A stretch of DNA of 58,591 nucleotides from Brevipalpus yothersi. Taxonomy: Eukaryota; Arthropoda; Arachnida; Trombidiformes; Tenuipalpidae. The stretch is from the NCBI GenBank assembly GCA_003956705.1, contig QZCP01000287.1, forward strand, positions 1 through 58,591. The letters run 5' to 3'. The stretch's first letter is position 1. Each line of letters begins with the position of its first letter. The translations under genes were made by a program, and so were the position numbers. The notes below the pieces were generated by a model. That model saw nothing but the letters and a program-made list of their open reading frames with translations, was not told where the DNA came from and searched no databases. Below are positions 1 through 10,693 of the stretch, piece after piece.

Positions 1-990
1 TGTGTTGCCTGCTTGATGGTGTGTGTTGTGGCTGATTGAGGAGAGTTTCATGTTTTAACATTATCACTCTTTTTTCCTCTGTCTCTCTGGGAATGTCTAT
101 GTGTGTGCCTATTAGCTACATTCTCTCCTCCTGATAAGCATAATATAGTTGTCAGTATCATAACTTCATTGCTTATTACTTATTGCTGTGGTACGTGCTG
201 GTGTGTATGTATTAAATATACCATCAGCAATTTACACTTGTGTATGTGTGGGTTTGTGTGTGATGTGATTTTTTTTGCTCATTCACACCGAATATTAACC
301 CTGATTATTAGCCTGCTTCCCGTGATTTGGGAGAGAAAAAGATTACTTCGCAATTTGCAATTTGTTTGTGTGTGTGTATGTCAAAAAATGGGGAGATGAT
401 TAATTCAACTGTTGGTTTATATTGCCTGTGATTTAACCTAGAAAATGTGAGTTTGACATTTGAAATTTTGTAAAACATCAGATCTCGGCCCGATTGATGT
501 GAATCTGAAAGCTTAATTCATAATCATCATCGATAGTGATGCAACTTATACAGTAGTACCAGCATTTGAATCCGTAGATACACATGAGAGAAGTGTTAAT
601 TTATTCAGGACTTTCTCAGTGATCACATTTTTTTGGTGTACTACTGTAGGTGTACTTATTGTGATAGACCAATATTCAGAACGAGAAAATATTCACACTT
701 TTCTCACCAAATTTTCATCAACTTATCGAACAGTCAAAAGTCTGAGAGCGAAAGAGAGACTTAGTCTATTGTTTCTTTCTTAAGAGTGTGCGTAAATTTT
801 TGTCATTCCCAACCCCTTGATCAAGCCCCAGCGGCTTGTTAACGATAACGAATCGTAAAAGCAATTAAAGCAGAGCTCAATATTCCGATTAAGCAATCAT
901 CTCAATAGAGAGAAGAGAGAATAGAAATACCTAGCGTATCAGAGAAGAGAGAGAGGAAAGCACGAGATTTCCCAGCGAACCATAATATGT
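1..990. other. Upstream noncoding region of Orai
   Basis: No convincing coding sequence is visible. The stretch has TG-rich low complexity at its left end and GA-rich sequence near 900-960, just before the first possible Orai exon. It probably holds the Orai promoter and 5' UTR, but no clear TATA box or initiator was identified. Confidence 0.5.
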
Positions 991-2058
991 ATGGAGAGAT
1001 TTCGAGTTAATAACTTGCTAAACATTTCTCCTTATTCTTTTGCCTCTTTTCCATACTGTTTTCCATACTGTTCACCGGCTGGAATCACATCGAATTCATA
1101 CGACTATTTGCCTGTTCAAGATCTACTTGTGGCTCGATATCTTTTAAAAGGTAAGATAATGATGAAGAAAAAGTGAATTTAAGTTTCAATTTAATTACAA
1201 ATTATATTCCATCTCTTTTTTTTCTCTCTCTTCTCGGTTTCCTTTTCTCGACGACTATTAATGACTGAATAAAAACGATCCACAGAAATGTCTCGTCCAG
1301 ACAATACACCGGACTCACTGTCATGGCGAAGATTACAGCTAAGTCGTGCCAAACTCAAAGCTTCATCGAGAACATCCGCATTACTGTCAGGTTTTGCAAT
1401 GGTACGCTTAATTGAGCTCAATTTTTTACCTGAAATCAAAATCAACTTGTCTTACATGCTCATGATGATTGAATCGATGAAAAATCTCACTGAGTAATAT
1501 TTCATTTGTATCTTACAGGTAGCGATGGTCGAAGTTCAATTGACCTCCGAGACTAGCAATCCAATACCTGGTTGGCTTTTAATCGCATTTAGTGTGTGTA
1601 CAACTTTATTGGTATCAATTCACATGTTAGCTCTCATGATATCCACATGCATTCTTCCGAATATCGAAGCTGTCTGCTCAGTGCATAGACTTTCTGCTGT
1701 TCACGAATCTCCTCACGATAAATTAGGCAACTACATTGAGCTTGCATGGATTTTTTCTACTGTATTTGGAATTTTTTTGTTCCTCATTGAGATTGCCATC
1801 CTTTGTTGGGTTAAATTCTGGGACGTTGGCACAAATCAAGGAGGCACCGGCCATCAAGCTGCTTTGTGGGCCACAATAGTTTTGATTCCCATCTTTTTGA
1901 TTTTTATCTTATTTGCAATCCATTTTTACCGAAAGTTGGTGACTCATAAATACAGTGTCACAGCACAGTGTCTGCAAGAAGTGGAATGTATGGCTTCACA
2001 ACTACCAACTTCATTATCACCAGAGTACAACAATGGACATTCTATGATAAATGTGTGA
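991..2058 (+). CDS. Orai: Orai store-operated calcium channel
   Basis: Pore subunit of the CRAC channel, gated at the plasma membrane by STIM when ER calcium is depleted. The core is a two-exon model: 1286-1401 and 1519-2058 (GT at 1402, AG at 1517-1518). It encodes the Orai TM1 signature (KLKASSRTSALLSGFAMV followed by AMVEVQL), including the selectivity-filter glutamate, the gate valine and the basic Arg. TM2 follows (LIAFSVCTTLLVSIHMLALM), then CILPNIEAV, the TM3 motif ELAWIFSTVFG, and a TM4 plus C-terminal STIM-binding helix (CLQEVECMASQL). An ATG at 1288 would give 217 aa. An upstream exon, 991-1150, has a strong donor (AAAG|GTAAGA) and joins in phase, giving 271 aa. Family identity is certain; the N terminus is inferred. 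Confidence 0.95.
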
Positions 2059-3013
2059 TTCAAGACTTCATACTGACTGGGCCTTTTAGAACATGTGTGT
2101 CCTATCACTGCCCACAAAGGTACTACTCTCAGTATCGTTTTTCATTGGAATTGATCCGATTCATCAAGTGTGTAAATTAATTTTGTATTACAAAAAAATA
2201 AGCAAAATTTTTCGTTAATGAAACTATATGTGAATAAGGAGTTCATCTTCTGCAATCATCATCGCTATGATGAACAATTGAGAGTCTAATGAAACCTCTC
2301 ATTCTCAGACTGATAAAACTTGATCTGATTGTAACCAGACGTTCATGAATGCGTACTATGCATTTTTCCTCCTGACATTTGTAATCTACATGTATTATCA
2401 ATTAGTCTTGCTCTTACCGAGAGGCAAGTTTATCTGAGAATTGTAAGATGTAAATGTTGATCTTTCATCGACCACAAGAAATGTGATTGAAATTTTTGTC
2501 AGAGAACAAGCCTTCCTGTATGAAGTACCTCTCATCAAGAGTATTTGAACTTGTTTCCATAAAAATTGACATACTCGCTCATCAAGAGACGCCAAAATAT
2601 CTTCTCCTCTGCTCATTTCTCCAAAATAATTGAATCACACAACAAGGGCTCAGATGTTACCGAATGGATTCCTAAAATTTATCGGAAATTTACACGAACC
2701 AAATTTTTTCTCGACACTCATCTTTCGAATTACATTGAAATCAAGGCCAGATGATAGATAAGACTATCGTATTCAGAAATTACAAATGAAGTGCAGCATA
2801 AAAGATTTTATGGTTGCTTTGTGTGTCGTTCGTCACTATGCAAAAAGATAAAAAGTTTGTCCGAAGGATGAACATTTCTACAGGATCGATGACTTCAGCT
2901 TTTCTGGTACAGTAGTTCATCTAGGTGACAAACATCTCATAAGGAGAAGAATTTCTTGCTTCAACATTGGATTATTATCCAAAATAAAACTTTTTTTCTT
3001 TATCTCTTTTACA
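2059..3013. other. Orai 3' region and intergenic DNA
   Basis: AT-rich sequence between the Orai stop codon and the stop codon of the convergent DRAM-like gene. It should hold both 3' UTRs. No perfect AATAAA was found close to the Orai stop. Short open frames here have no recognisable protein character. Confidence 0.5.
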
Positions 3014-4646
3014 TCAGTGGATCAGGATGTTCGATGAACTGTGACGAGAGCCACGGATATTTGTTGATGATTCGGTGGATGTCAGAGAGCCAGGATAGAT
3101 TTCTGCTGAGTCGTCGGTTATGTAGGGAAAGTTCGTCGCAGACACATTGACATTATCTACAATAAATAATACTTTCGGACTTGTGATCGAAATTTTCCTC
3201 ATTTCGCGTATAAAAGTAGCTATGAACAAATCTATACACAGTGCGAGTATCCACTCAGCAACTGCTGACGCAATGTGGAACCAAAAACCACCATCCTCTT
3301 TTCTCCACTTTCTGGGATTGGTACCATGATAATTTTTGAAGGCTAAAGGTGTTGCAACAAACTCGGTTATGAAAGCAATTGTCATCACCACACAGAGGAA
3401 AAACCTCCAACGAGCAACACCTCTTGAATTGACCAGAGGACATGTTCCGAACGATATCCAAGTCTGAAGCCAAGAGTATATTAGACCACAGCCGAAACAC
3501 AATATAGCTCCGACAAGATGTACTACAAATAAATTTGTCTCTTGAAAATTAGCGACCACTGAGAGACCTAAACAGGCCATAGTTCCCACAGCGAGAGACC
3601 ATCGATTCCTGCACAATATTTTGCTACTCTCTGATAAAAGGTGTTCTCGATAGTATTGTTCGATTTGTTTGTATCTGAGGGAAACAGAGAAATGGAAAAA
3701 GTAAAATTTGATCAGTGAAAGGATTATTAGTATTACATGAGTGCATGGCATGGAAATAAACCCAAGGATGATCACGATAATCAGTAGATTATATAACGCG
3801 TAATCAGCATCATTTAGACAATGATAGTGGTGGTGGATGATGAAAGTTTGTCCATCCTCCAAGTGAGAGTTATTTACAGCCAACATAATGAAACATGTGA
3901 CCAAATCATGTGACTAATGAAATCATTTACTCGACAAAAACATTCACTTGGATATGTGTTGCAAGCATCGATCAATTTGAATTGACTAATCACATATATA
4001 GAGGGTCTTACCTTAGATAAATTGAAAACAGAAATAGACACGCTACAATATTAAGCAATTGAGAGAATATACATGATTCAGGGCTCGAAGTCCCAGTATC
4101 CTGTGAAAAGATGTGTAATCAATTAATCAGTGACACTTTCGAAAAGGGTGTTTTTCGCACTCTGATATGCTATCAATCATATCTGGTGTAATAATTATAT
4201 TCTTACACTGATGTATGGAAATTCAGGCTCCACATCATGGAAGTAGACTGAGAGAAAGTATCTGTTGTAGAAAAGGAAGAAAAGAGAAACACAATATAAA
4301 TATCATCATAATATCATCATGATAAACCAAGATGAATGAATAAGCTGAGAAATTCAGTTGGACAATCAGCTACACACCAATCAACTACCTTTCATTTGTA
4401 CCCTGATTTACCGACAATCAAAACTTATGATCAATGTTAGTAGTGATTGGTTTTGTAGGAAGAATGTTAATCACAGGAAGGAAGAGATTTCTCTTGGTAA
4501 GGAAGAGACTTTCATGTTTGTGTTTACGTTCCTAACTGGATCAATAATAGTTACAAAAATTATTCCATAACTCACGTGGTAATAAATGTTAAGGGAAGTA
4601 AAATGACGCCTGCTAATGGCACAAAATGAATGTTGGACCATGCCAT
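3014..4646 (-). CDS. DRAM2-like autophagy modulator (Frag1/DRAM/Sfk1 family)
   Basis: Multi-pass lysosomal/endomembrane protein of the DRAM family, linked to autophagy in vertebrates. The model joins 4576-4646, 4207-4261, 4012-4100 and 3014-3674; all junctions are GT-AG and in phase, giving 291 aa. It starts MAWSNIHFVPLAG. The family hallmark follows: EPEFPYISDTGTSSPES and then SIYLRYKQI. Later motifs are LGLSVVANFQET (TM3), GLIYSWLQTWIS, and HIASAVAEW ending in TFIREMRKISI, matching DRAM1/DRAM2 order and length (about 240-270 aa). About five or six membrane helices are visible. The tail after residue ~250 is Ser/Thr-rich and not conserved. A continuous open frame that reads through the 3675-4011 intron is an artefact. 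Confidence 0.9.
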
Positions 4647-5616
4647 GATGATAATGTGTGAGAATCAGAATCAGCAAACAAAAAAAGATGTTAAAAAGAA
4701 ATCTTCTAATTAATGAACAACAGTTGAAGAGGATGAAAAGGAAAACAAATCAATTGTTGACATTCCCAAGCAGACAACAGAGAAGATGAAAACTTTTTGA
4801 GAACACTTTATGTTACTCTTTTTTTACCCAACCGATGATGATGATGATTAAGGAAGTAAGCTGTCTCATCGGAAGGGTTAAAATAAACTATCAATAATAA
4901 TTCACAATCCAAACATTCAGCCAAACAAGGCCCTCAAAAATCAAAACAAATGATTTCACTTATAAACTTGCAGGTACTAAAGATCTTTCATATAGCTTGA
5001 GCTGTTGTTGTGATGCTCTGAACTGAAGCGAAGGGGTGGAGATAAGAGAGAGAGATGCGCCATGAAAGATGTGGCAAAAATAACGGAACTTTTCATATCA
5101 TCATTTACTCTTCTCTCATCATCATTTTGGCGAATGTTCGAAGGTGACCTGATAATATTGCTTACCTCTACATCGTACTCGATCGAAAATTGAAATTGAA
5201 AAGATGGAAAAAATTGAGCCAATATCGAATTGAAAATTGAATTGAAAATTTTCGATGATCTTGGGAGAGAAATTTTTCCGAGGAAGCTGAATGTCTAAGA
5301 TGGACTTGAATTATCATTTGAAGTCATTCGATGAAAAAGGAATGAACAAAGTTTGACAGTGAGGTATTCGATCGAAATGAATGATAATCATGCACTGTGT
5401 CTATGATAGGTTTGGTATTGAAAATTAAAAGGAATAATCCTTGGAAGTAGTGACAATCGAATCTGCTGAAGCCAATTGAATCTTATAGGAAGTTTCTGTG
5501 TGAAAGAACTTAATGATATACAATCATACTGCATTATTGTATTATGGGCTGAGAGAATTTACAACGTGATGAAAAAAGGTCTTAGTCTCATAAAATAACT
5601 GTTACGAGGTCTTTCT
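4647..5616. other. Intergenic region without recognised genes
   Basis: AT-rich DNA upstream of the DRAM-like gene and downstream of the next minus-strand gene. An 81-codon frame at 4977-5222 (-) lacks domains and plausible splice partners. It probably contains the DRAM promoter and the 3' UTR of the 5617-6292 gene. Confidence 0.45.
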
Positions 5617-6292
5617 TTATCTTTTGAAAGCTCTATGATCTTTTGCAAAGCGGTCCAAAAAATCATCGACGCATTCATCGTAAATTAATCGGATATTTTC
5701 ATCCGACTCCATAGGAAAAACTTTCTCTACAAAAGTCCATGCGGCTACTTTTTTGTTATAAATATTCTTCGGCTTTTTTCTTGCCCAATATCTGAGAATA
5801 TCTTGAGCATCAGTTTTTGCTGGAAACATCATTCTAAATATAAGAATTTGCAAAAGGGAATGTGTATTTTCCTCCTCTCGTAGATAAGGAAGCATATTGG
5901 GCTCAAACTCTTGCTCCAGCTCAAATTTCTCCAATTTAAGATACAATGATGAACGCTTCTCCATCTCTGAAAATGAGAAAAAACGATCTTCGTTTACTTG
6001 GGAAATGAGATTGATTACGTTTTTACCTATCCCACGGCCTCCAAATGCCTGATTGACTTCATTTTGGCTTTGATTGAGACTCATTTGACTTGGCATTTGG
6101 CATTCAGGAGACTTCTAGGAGAAAAAAATATGCTAATCCCATAATCAACTCATATGAGAGCATGTATATCGTGAACAAGATTGAATCAATAAAATGATTT
6201 CAGCTCACCTCATTGTAGGCATTCTGATCAATTACATGTGCTTGGGAGGTACTTGTACTTTGCTCCTCTTTTTTCGATCTCGTTTTCACCAT
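5617..6292 (-). CDS. Uncharacterised 193-aa protein
   Basis: Two exons, 6209-6292 and 5617-6114, join in phase (GAG|GTGAGC and CTCCTAG|AAG) to give 193 aa. The protein begins MVKTRSKKEEQSTSTSQ, a basic, Ser/Thr-rich N terminus that could be nuclear. The middle and C-terminal parts look like a charged helical domain (EMEKRSSLYLKLEKFELEQ; ARKKPKNIYNKKVAAWTFV; IYDECVDDFLDRFAKDH). There is no signal peptide, membrane segment or recognised motif. I do not recognise the family. Coding reality rests on the two phase-compatible splice sites and the protein-like composition. The start is the first ATG of exon 1. Confidence 0.7.
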
Positions 6293-7001
6293 AATTAATA
6301 TTAAAAGTAGAGAGCACTGACAGGAAACTGTGAATTAAGTAAAATATCAGTGTAACAGTAAATGTTCAAAAAAAATTGAAGATAGAGAAAGCATACAAGA
6401 AGAGAAAAATTTCAAAGGATTAAAAAGAAAGGGAGAGCAAACATGGCGAACGTTCAAAGTTCGGAATTTCAACAAGATACTATTTAAATATGTGAGTGCC
6501 GCGTTTTTCCGTTATATAATTTGTTGCTGTAAATAATTGAATTGAATTTTTTCTTGACGGTAAAAATGATTATTCGTTCATTGATGATTATGATTAAGTT
6601 GTATGGACATTTTTTATCCCATATTGAAATAGTTAATCATTCAACGAACAAAGATAGTTAGTAGATGACCGAGATGGAATGATTTTGAATTCAAGGTGAG
6701 TTATTTAATCAGATTTTTATGAATTCTGGTGATTACGCAACTCATTGATTCCAACAGATTGAATCAATCTTTTAATCTCATTTCTCCAGGATTTGGAGTT
6801 TGATTTCTCATTATCTCATGTGAAATTATCCAAGGAAAACAATCGATTAACTGTCCAAGCATATTAAAACATCTACTTGATAATAAATGCTTGAGTTACA
6901 AAAACCAAGGTTGATTATAATTTGAATACAAAACGAAAAACCCTTCATCTTGTTATCATCTCATTGAGACAAAGTTCTTATGCACTCGATTTGATTAAAC
7001 A
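6293..7001. other. Intergenic region
   Basis: Likely promoter of the 193-aa gene at its left end, and 3' UTR of the cysteine-synthase-like gene at its right end. No coding or repeat structure is evident. Confidence 0.4.
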
Positions 7002-7955
7002 CTAATCTGGATACTTCAGTCCAGTATCACACAATACAGTTACAATCCAAGCATCCTTTGGTAACTTGCCACTTTCCATCAATTTAACTGCCGCTGCAAT
7101 ATTTGCTCCACTCGTGAAACCACAGAAAACACCTTCCTTAGATCCAAGTAGCTGTCGATACTTGATCGCCTCAGCATCAGACACAGCAATTGAGCCATCA
7201 CAGACTTGTGGTTGAAAAATTTTCGGCACAAAACCATAGCCTGAACCTTGGAGAAGATGAAGTTTCTTGGTAATCGGACAGCAACCAATCACCTCACATC
7301 CCTCCGGTTCCACCACATAACACTTGATGTTGGAATTTTTTTCCTTCAAAAACTTGGATGTTCCAGTGAAGCATCCACCGGTACCACATCCGATCAAGAA
7401 TGCATCCACTCGCCCATCGGTTTGTTTCCAAATTTCCGGACCCGTGGTGCTGTAATGTCCTAACCAATTGTTCTCATTGTTGAATTGATCCACATAATAG
7501 GCTCCTGATTCCTCCTTCATTCTCATCGCCGCCTCCTCAGCAGCCGCAACGTCTTCCGATGTCACATTTCCTGGCTGTCCTGTTACCTGATCTGTCAGTA
7601 CAACATCAGCACCAAGACCACGCATCATTTGGGCTCTTTGTGGACTGTTACCTTTGGACATTGTCACCGAGAAAGGATGTCCAAGCACAGCGGCAACGCA
7701 TGCTACACCTGCACCTTGATTGCCACTGGTCACTTCTATAATTGGTTGACCATCTTTCAGTAAACCAGCTTCTTTAGCATTTTTCACCATATAATATGAG
7801 GAACGATCTTTCAATGATAAAGTTGGATTTAAAAACTCACATTTCGCCAAGATACGACCTGGTCCAGGCCATAGACGATCAAGAGCGAGGAGAGGAGTGT
7901 TACCAATCAAATCGATGGCACTATTGGTTATACCATTTTCACGATTACCATTCAT
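7002..7955 (-). CDS. PLP-dependent cysteine synthase / beta-cyanoalanine synthase-like enzyme
   Basis: Fold-type II PLP enzyme of the O-acetylserine sulfhydrylase/CBS superfamily: beta-replacement chemistry on Ser-derived substrates, possibly sulfide or cyanide assimilation. The single exon encodes 317 aa, a normal length for free-standing cysteine synthases and without a C-terminal CBS (Bateman) domain. Visible motifs are LIGNTPLLAL near the N terminus, the PLP lysine K49 in NPTLSLKDR, the substrate/PLP loop TSGNQG (76-81), and the phosphate-binding loop GCGTGGCFTG. No targeting peptide is obvious, so it is probably cytosolic. Animals generally lack cysteine synthase apart from CBS and scattered horizontally acquired genes. 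The lack of introns, among intron-rich neighbours, fits acquisition from bacteria or fungi. Exact substrate cannot be read from sequence. Confidence 0.88.
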   Translation of the reverse strand: MNGNRENGITNSAIDLIGNTPLLALDRLWPGPGRILAKCEFLNPTLSLKDRSSYYMVKNAKEAGLLKDGQPIIEVTSGNQGAGVACVAAVLGHPFSVTMSKGNSPQRAQMMRGLGADVVLTDQVTGQPGNVTSEDVAAAEEAAMRMKEESGAYYVDQFNNENNWLGHYSTTGPEIWKQTDGRVDAFLIGCGTGGCFTGTSKFLKEKNSNIKCYVVEPEGCEVIGCCPITKKLHLLQGSGYGFVPKIFQPQVCDGSIAVSDAEAIKYRQLLGSKEGVFCGFTSGANIAAAVKLMESGKLPKDAWIVTVLCDTGLKYPD

Positions 7956-9064
7956 GTTGGCTGAAGAATGAAACGTTGATCTAGAGAAATCACAACAAAA
8001 TTCTTCTTCTCCTTCTTTTTCTTCTTCGCTAGGCTAGACAACTTGATGGAATGATACAGTCCTATCTACAACTTTTTTACTTGAATTTCAGTTCTCATGG
8101 ACAAGGCAAGCAACATCCTTGTTGACATGTAGCGTCCTAAGTTTTGTACTCTTTGCAAGGTCATTCGAGTTGTATGCTCATATCTATTCAGATTAGCTAT
8201 AAATGATAAGAAGAGATGATCATGAGAGCTCTATCGAAAATTCATCACGACTGCATGAAGCTGTAGCCTCTGAATCTATGCTATGTAGGACTGATAATTT
8301 TCTCTGAAAAACAAAACTCCAAGACCAGAGAAATTAATTCAAGGTAATTTCACTTGAATTAAAGTTGAAGATACAGCAAGAACTTGAACTCAAGTATTGA
8401 TACTATCTTTGGTGGTCAATTAATTGAAAAAAGCATCAGGACCAATTTGCTCGTGTTTATTGAGTTCTAGAATCACAAACATCTTGCTATTGATTACTAA
8501 AACATTTTACAGTTCTGCATGGTGATTTTTCGAGCCCTTTTTCCATTACTATTCGATGATAATCCTTCAAAAATTTGTGAGAGCATGTGTGTCAATTGGA
8601 TATAGTTCATCGTTTTTTCGGGTTTTTGGCAGCAATGATAGATCTTCAAATCTGCTTTATGATTTATGAGAGGACAAGCATTGATGAGTATTCTTTTCAC
8701 CACTAAAAAGGAGACATTTTTCATGTTCTATTTTCTTTCAATTAAGACAGGAAATAGAAGTGTCCTAGAGGGTGGTCAATTGCTACCTTGAAATTGACCG
8801 AGAAATTTTTCTGTCTTCCTGAAAAGATGAATATCAAACTAATGCATGCTGTTCTCAGTCGAACATATCTTTCACATGTCTTTTTCGGAACATTTGCTAC
8901 AAATAAACAGTTTAGTGGACCAATTCTTATTCGATTCTATTCTCTGACCACCAGTAGCCTAGTGAACTCTGAAAAAAGTATTTTATTGATACAAATTTCA
9001 GCATCTTCAAATCATTCAAGCAATTCTATTGATCTCTTCATTGATAAACCAAGATGCTGGTGAA
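7956..9064. other. Intergenic region
   Basis: Upstream of the cysteine-synthase-like gene and of the next plus-strand gene. Short frames at 8497-8724 (-) and 8788-9063 (+) have no recognisable protein features. No repeat or RNA gene was seen. Confidence 0.4.
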
Positions 9065-9101
9065 TATATAAATAGCTTATCCATTTCCGATTTGATCAGT
9101 T
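9065..9101 (+). promoter_or_regulatory. TATA box and initiator
   Basis: TATATAAATA at 9065-9074 is followed at the canonical distance by GATCAGTT at 9094-9101, whose TCAGTT matches the arthropod initiator consensus. The spacing from the TATA box to the initiator A (9098) is about 33 nt. The start codon of the downstream gene is at 9156, so the predicted 5' UTR is about 58 nt. Confidence 0.75.
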
Positions 9102-9155
9102 TCATCGATCGCAGTGTATAGTTGAGAAGATTTTTTCCTGCTTTGAATTTACAAA

Positions 9156-9723
9156 ATGTTTCAAAAAAATTCATTGATTCTTTTTGCCATCTCTTTCGGT
9201 TTTCATGTTCTCTGTGTAAAAGCCAATGGATACCCATCAGCATCACCCCGACAAGGTGATGGTCATCAAGATTCTCAGCTAGATCGTCAATGGGACGCTT
9301 CTCTACTTGTGCCCAATATGTTTGTGTCCACTTTAATGCCACTCTCTATCCTGATCGGTATCGGGATCATTTTAGTGAAACTTTTCATCCTAGGATTGGT
9401 AAGTTTTGAATTCTAAATGAACATATCTCAGATGAAATTATATATCGTGTTTTACTTCCATTTACGATGTATGATAGTGGATCTATGGAAGATCTGGTGT
9501 CGGAATTCCAGCATACACTCCCGGTTATCCGGGATATTCGCTGACCACAGCATATTCCCATGGATGGCGAGGTGATTCTTCATCAGCTTCGGCAAGATCG
9601 ATGGTTGATCGTAATGGCTCGCTGATACCTCCATACATTGGCTCAAAAGTTTTATCGTTGGTAAGCAAAGTCACCGAAGCTTTGGATGCTGTGGAAAAAC
9701 GGCAAAAGGAAAAAAGTTCATGA
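9156..9723 (+). CDS. Uncharacterised 162-aa secreted/membrane protein
   Basis: Two exons (9156-9398, 9478-9723) join in phase 0 at TTG|GTAAGT and GATAG|TGG. The N terminus is a probable signal peptide (NSLILFAISFGFHVLCVKA). A hydrophilic linker, a long hydrophobic stretch (TLMPLSILIGIGIILVKLF, about residues 58-78), a Gly/Pro/Tyr-rich segment (GIPAYTPGYPGYS) and a charged amphipathic C-terminal helix (VTEALDAVEKRQKEK) follow. No enzyme motif is present. A clean TATA/initiator promoter lies upstream. The neighbouring 10694-11658 gene has the same order of elements. Secreted, cuticle-associated or membrane-anchored roles are all possible; function is unknown. Confidence 0.75.
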
Positions 9724-10174
9724 TAACAAAGAATTTCCCAAAAAATATGATCGTAGAGAAAAATTAAATTTTCTCCTATTTGGATAAGACTATTTTCGAA
9801 GAGTTAAATTCTATATTTATTGTTACAGAAAAAAATTGATAATTTTAAGATACATCCATATGTATGAAAACCTGATGATTGATATTTCAGAAGCTTGCAG
9901 CTTGCTTTCAGAGAAAGTACATATATACAGTAGTATATATCAACAAGTGAGTGAAAAAAAATCATAAAATGGTCATGGTTCTCAAAGTGCATTCCTCATG
10001 AGATGCTTAAAAAAGCATTTAAGCATACCAACATGGAGGGGTGATAATATGAGGCACCATATAGCAAGTATGTTTGTGTATGTGTTTTTTCTTTCAAATA
10101 ATGGACAATAGTTAACAAAACATTATCCAAATAAAAGAAGGCATCAAGAAGTAGTAACTTTCTTCTCATTCATC

Positions 10175-10226
<52 letters not shown>

Positions 10227-10693
10227 ACATCTCGTTGATATTCGATGAATAACGATTTTACGGAGGGATGAAGATTGGCTTCCGTTAATGTGAACGATCT
10301 TCACTTTTGGGTGGTAAAGCTTTCTCCCTATTAAGTTTGACTGCTTCCGAATAAGAGGCTGATCTTCTCACAAAATTTCGCTTGGGTGACCGGAAAACCA
10401 TTCGAAATCGACCTAAACCTCTTAGCACTTCACAGCTCATCTTAAACGGAAACAGTTTAAACATTTACCATTCACACCATTCATTCTAAAGTAGCCATGA
10501 AAGTGTCCAAAGTTAAGATGAGGTTGGAGGTGCTATCCAATTTGAGTGAATATTAATTGTGAATAATGATTTATAACTATTGTAATCGATTCTGTGAGAA
10601 AAAAATTTGTCAAATTTTGATTCCTTCTTAATGTGCAGGAAAAAATTTCAACAGAATTTGCACTGAAAATTTAGCATCAAATATGGGCATCCA
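9724..10693. other. Intergenic region with CT microsatellite
   Basis: Contains a (CT)n tract at about 10180-10225. Immediately before the next gene, TTAATGTGCAG at about 10629-10639 could be the acceptor of a 5' UTR intron. No other feature was seen. Confidence 0.4.
10179..10225. repeat. (CT)n microsatellite
   Basis: Uninterrupted CT dinucleotide tract of about 45 bp in the interval between the two small secreted/membrane genes. Confidence 0.95.

Noticed and set aside
103..399. 98-codon open frame on the plus strand
   Set aside because: Cys/Val-rich translation of TG-rich low-complexity DNA; no signal, domain or splice context.
3675..3904. In-frame extension of the last DRAM-like exon to an ATG at 3904
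   Set aside because: It reads through a real intron. The conserved DTGTSSPES...YLR exon at 4012-4100 splices to 3674 and recovers the family sequence.
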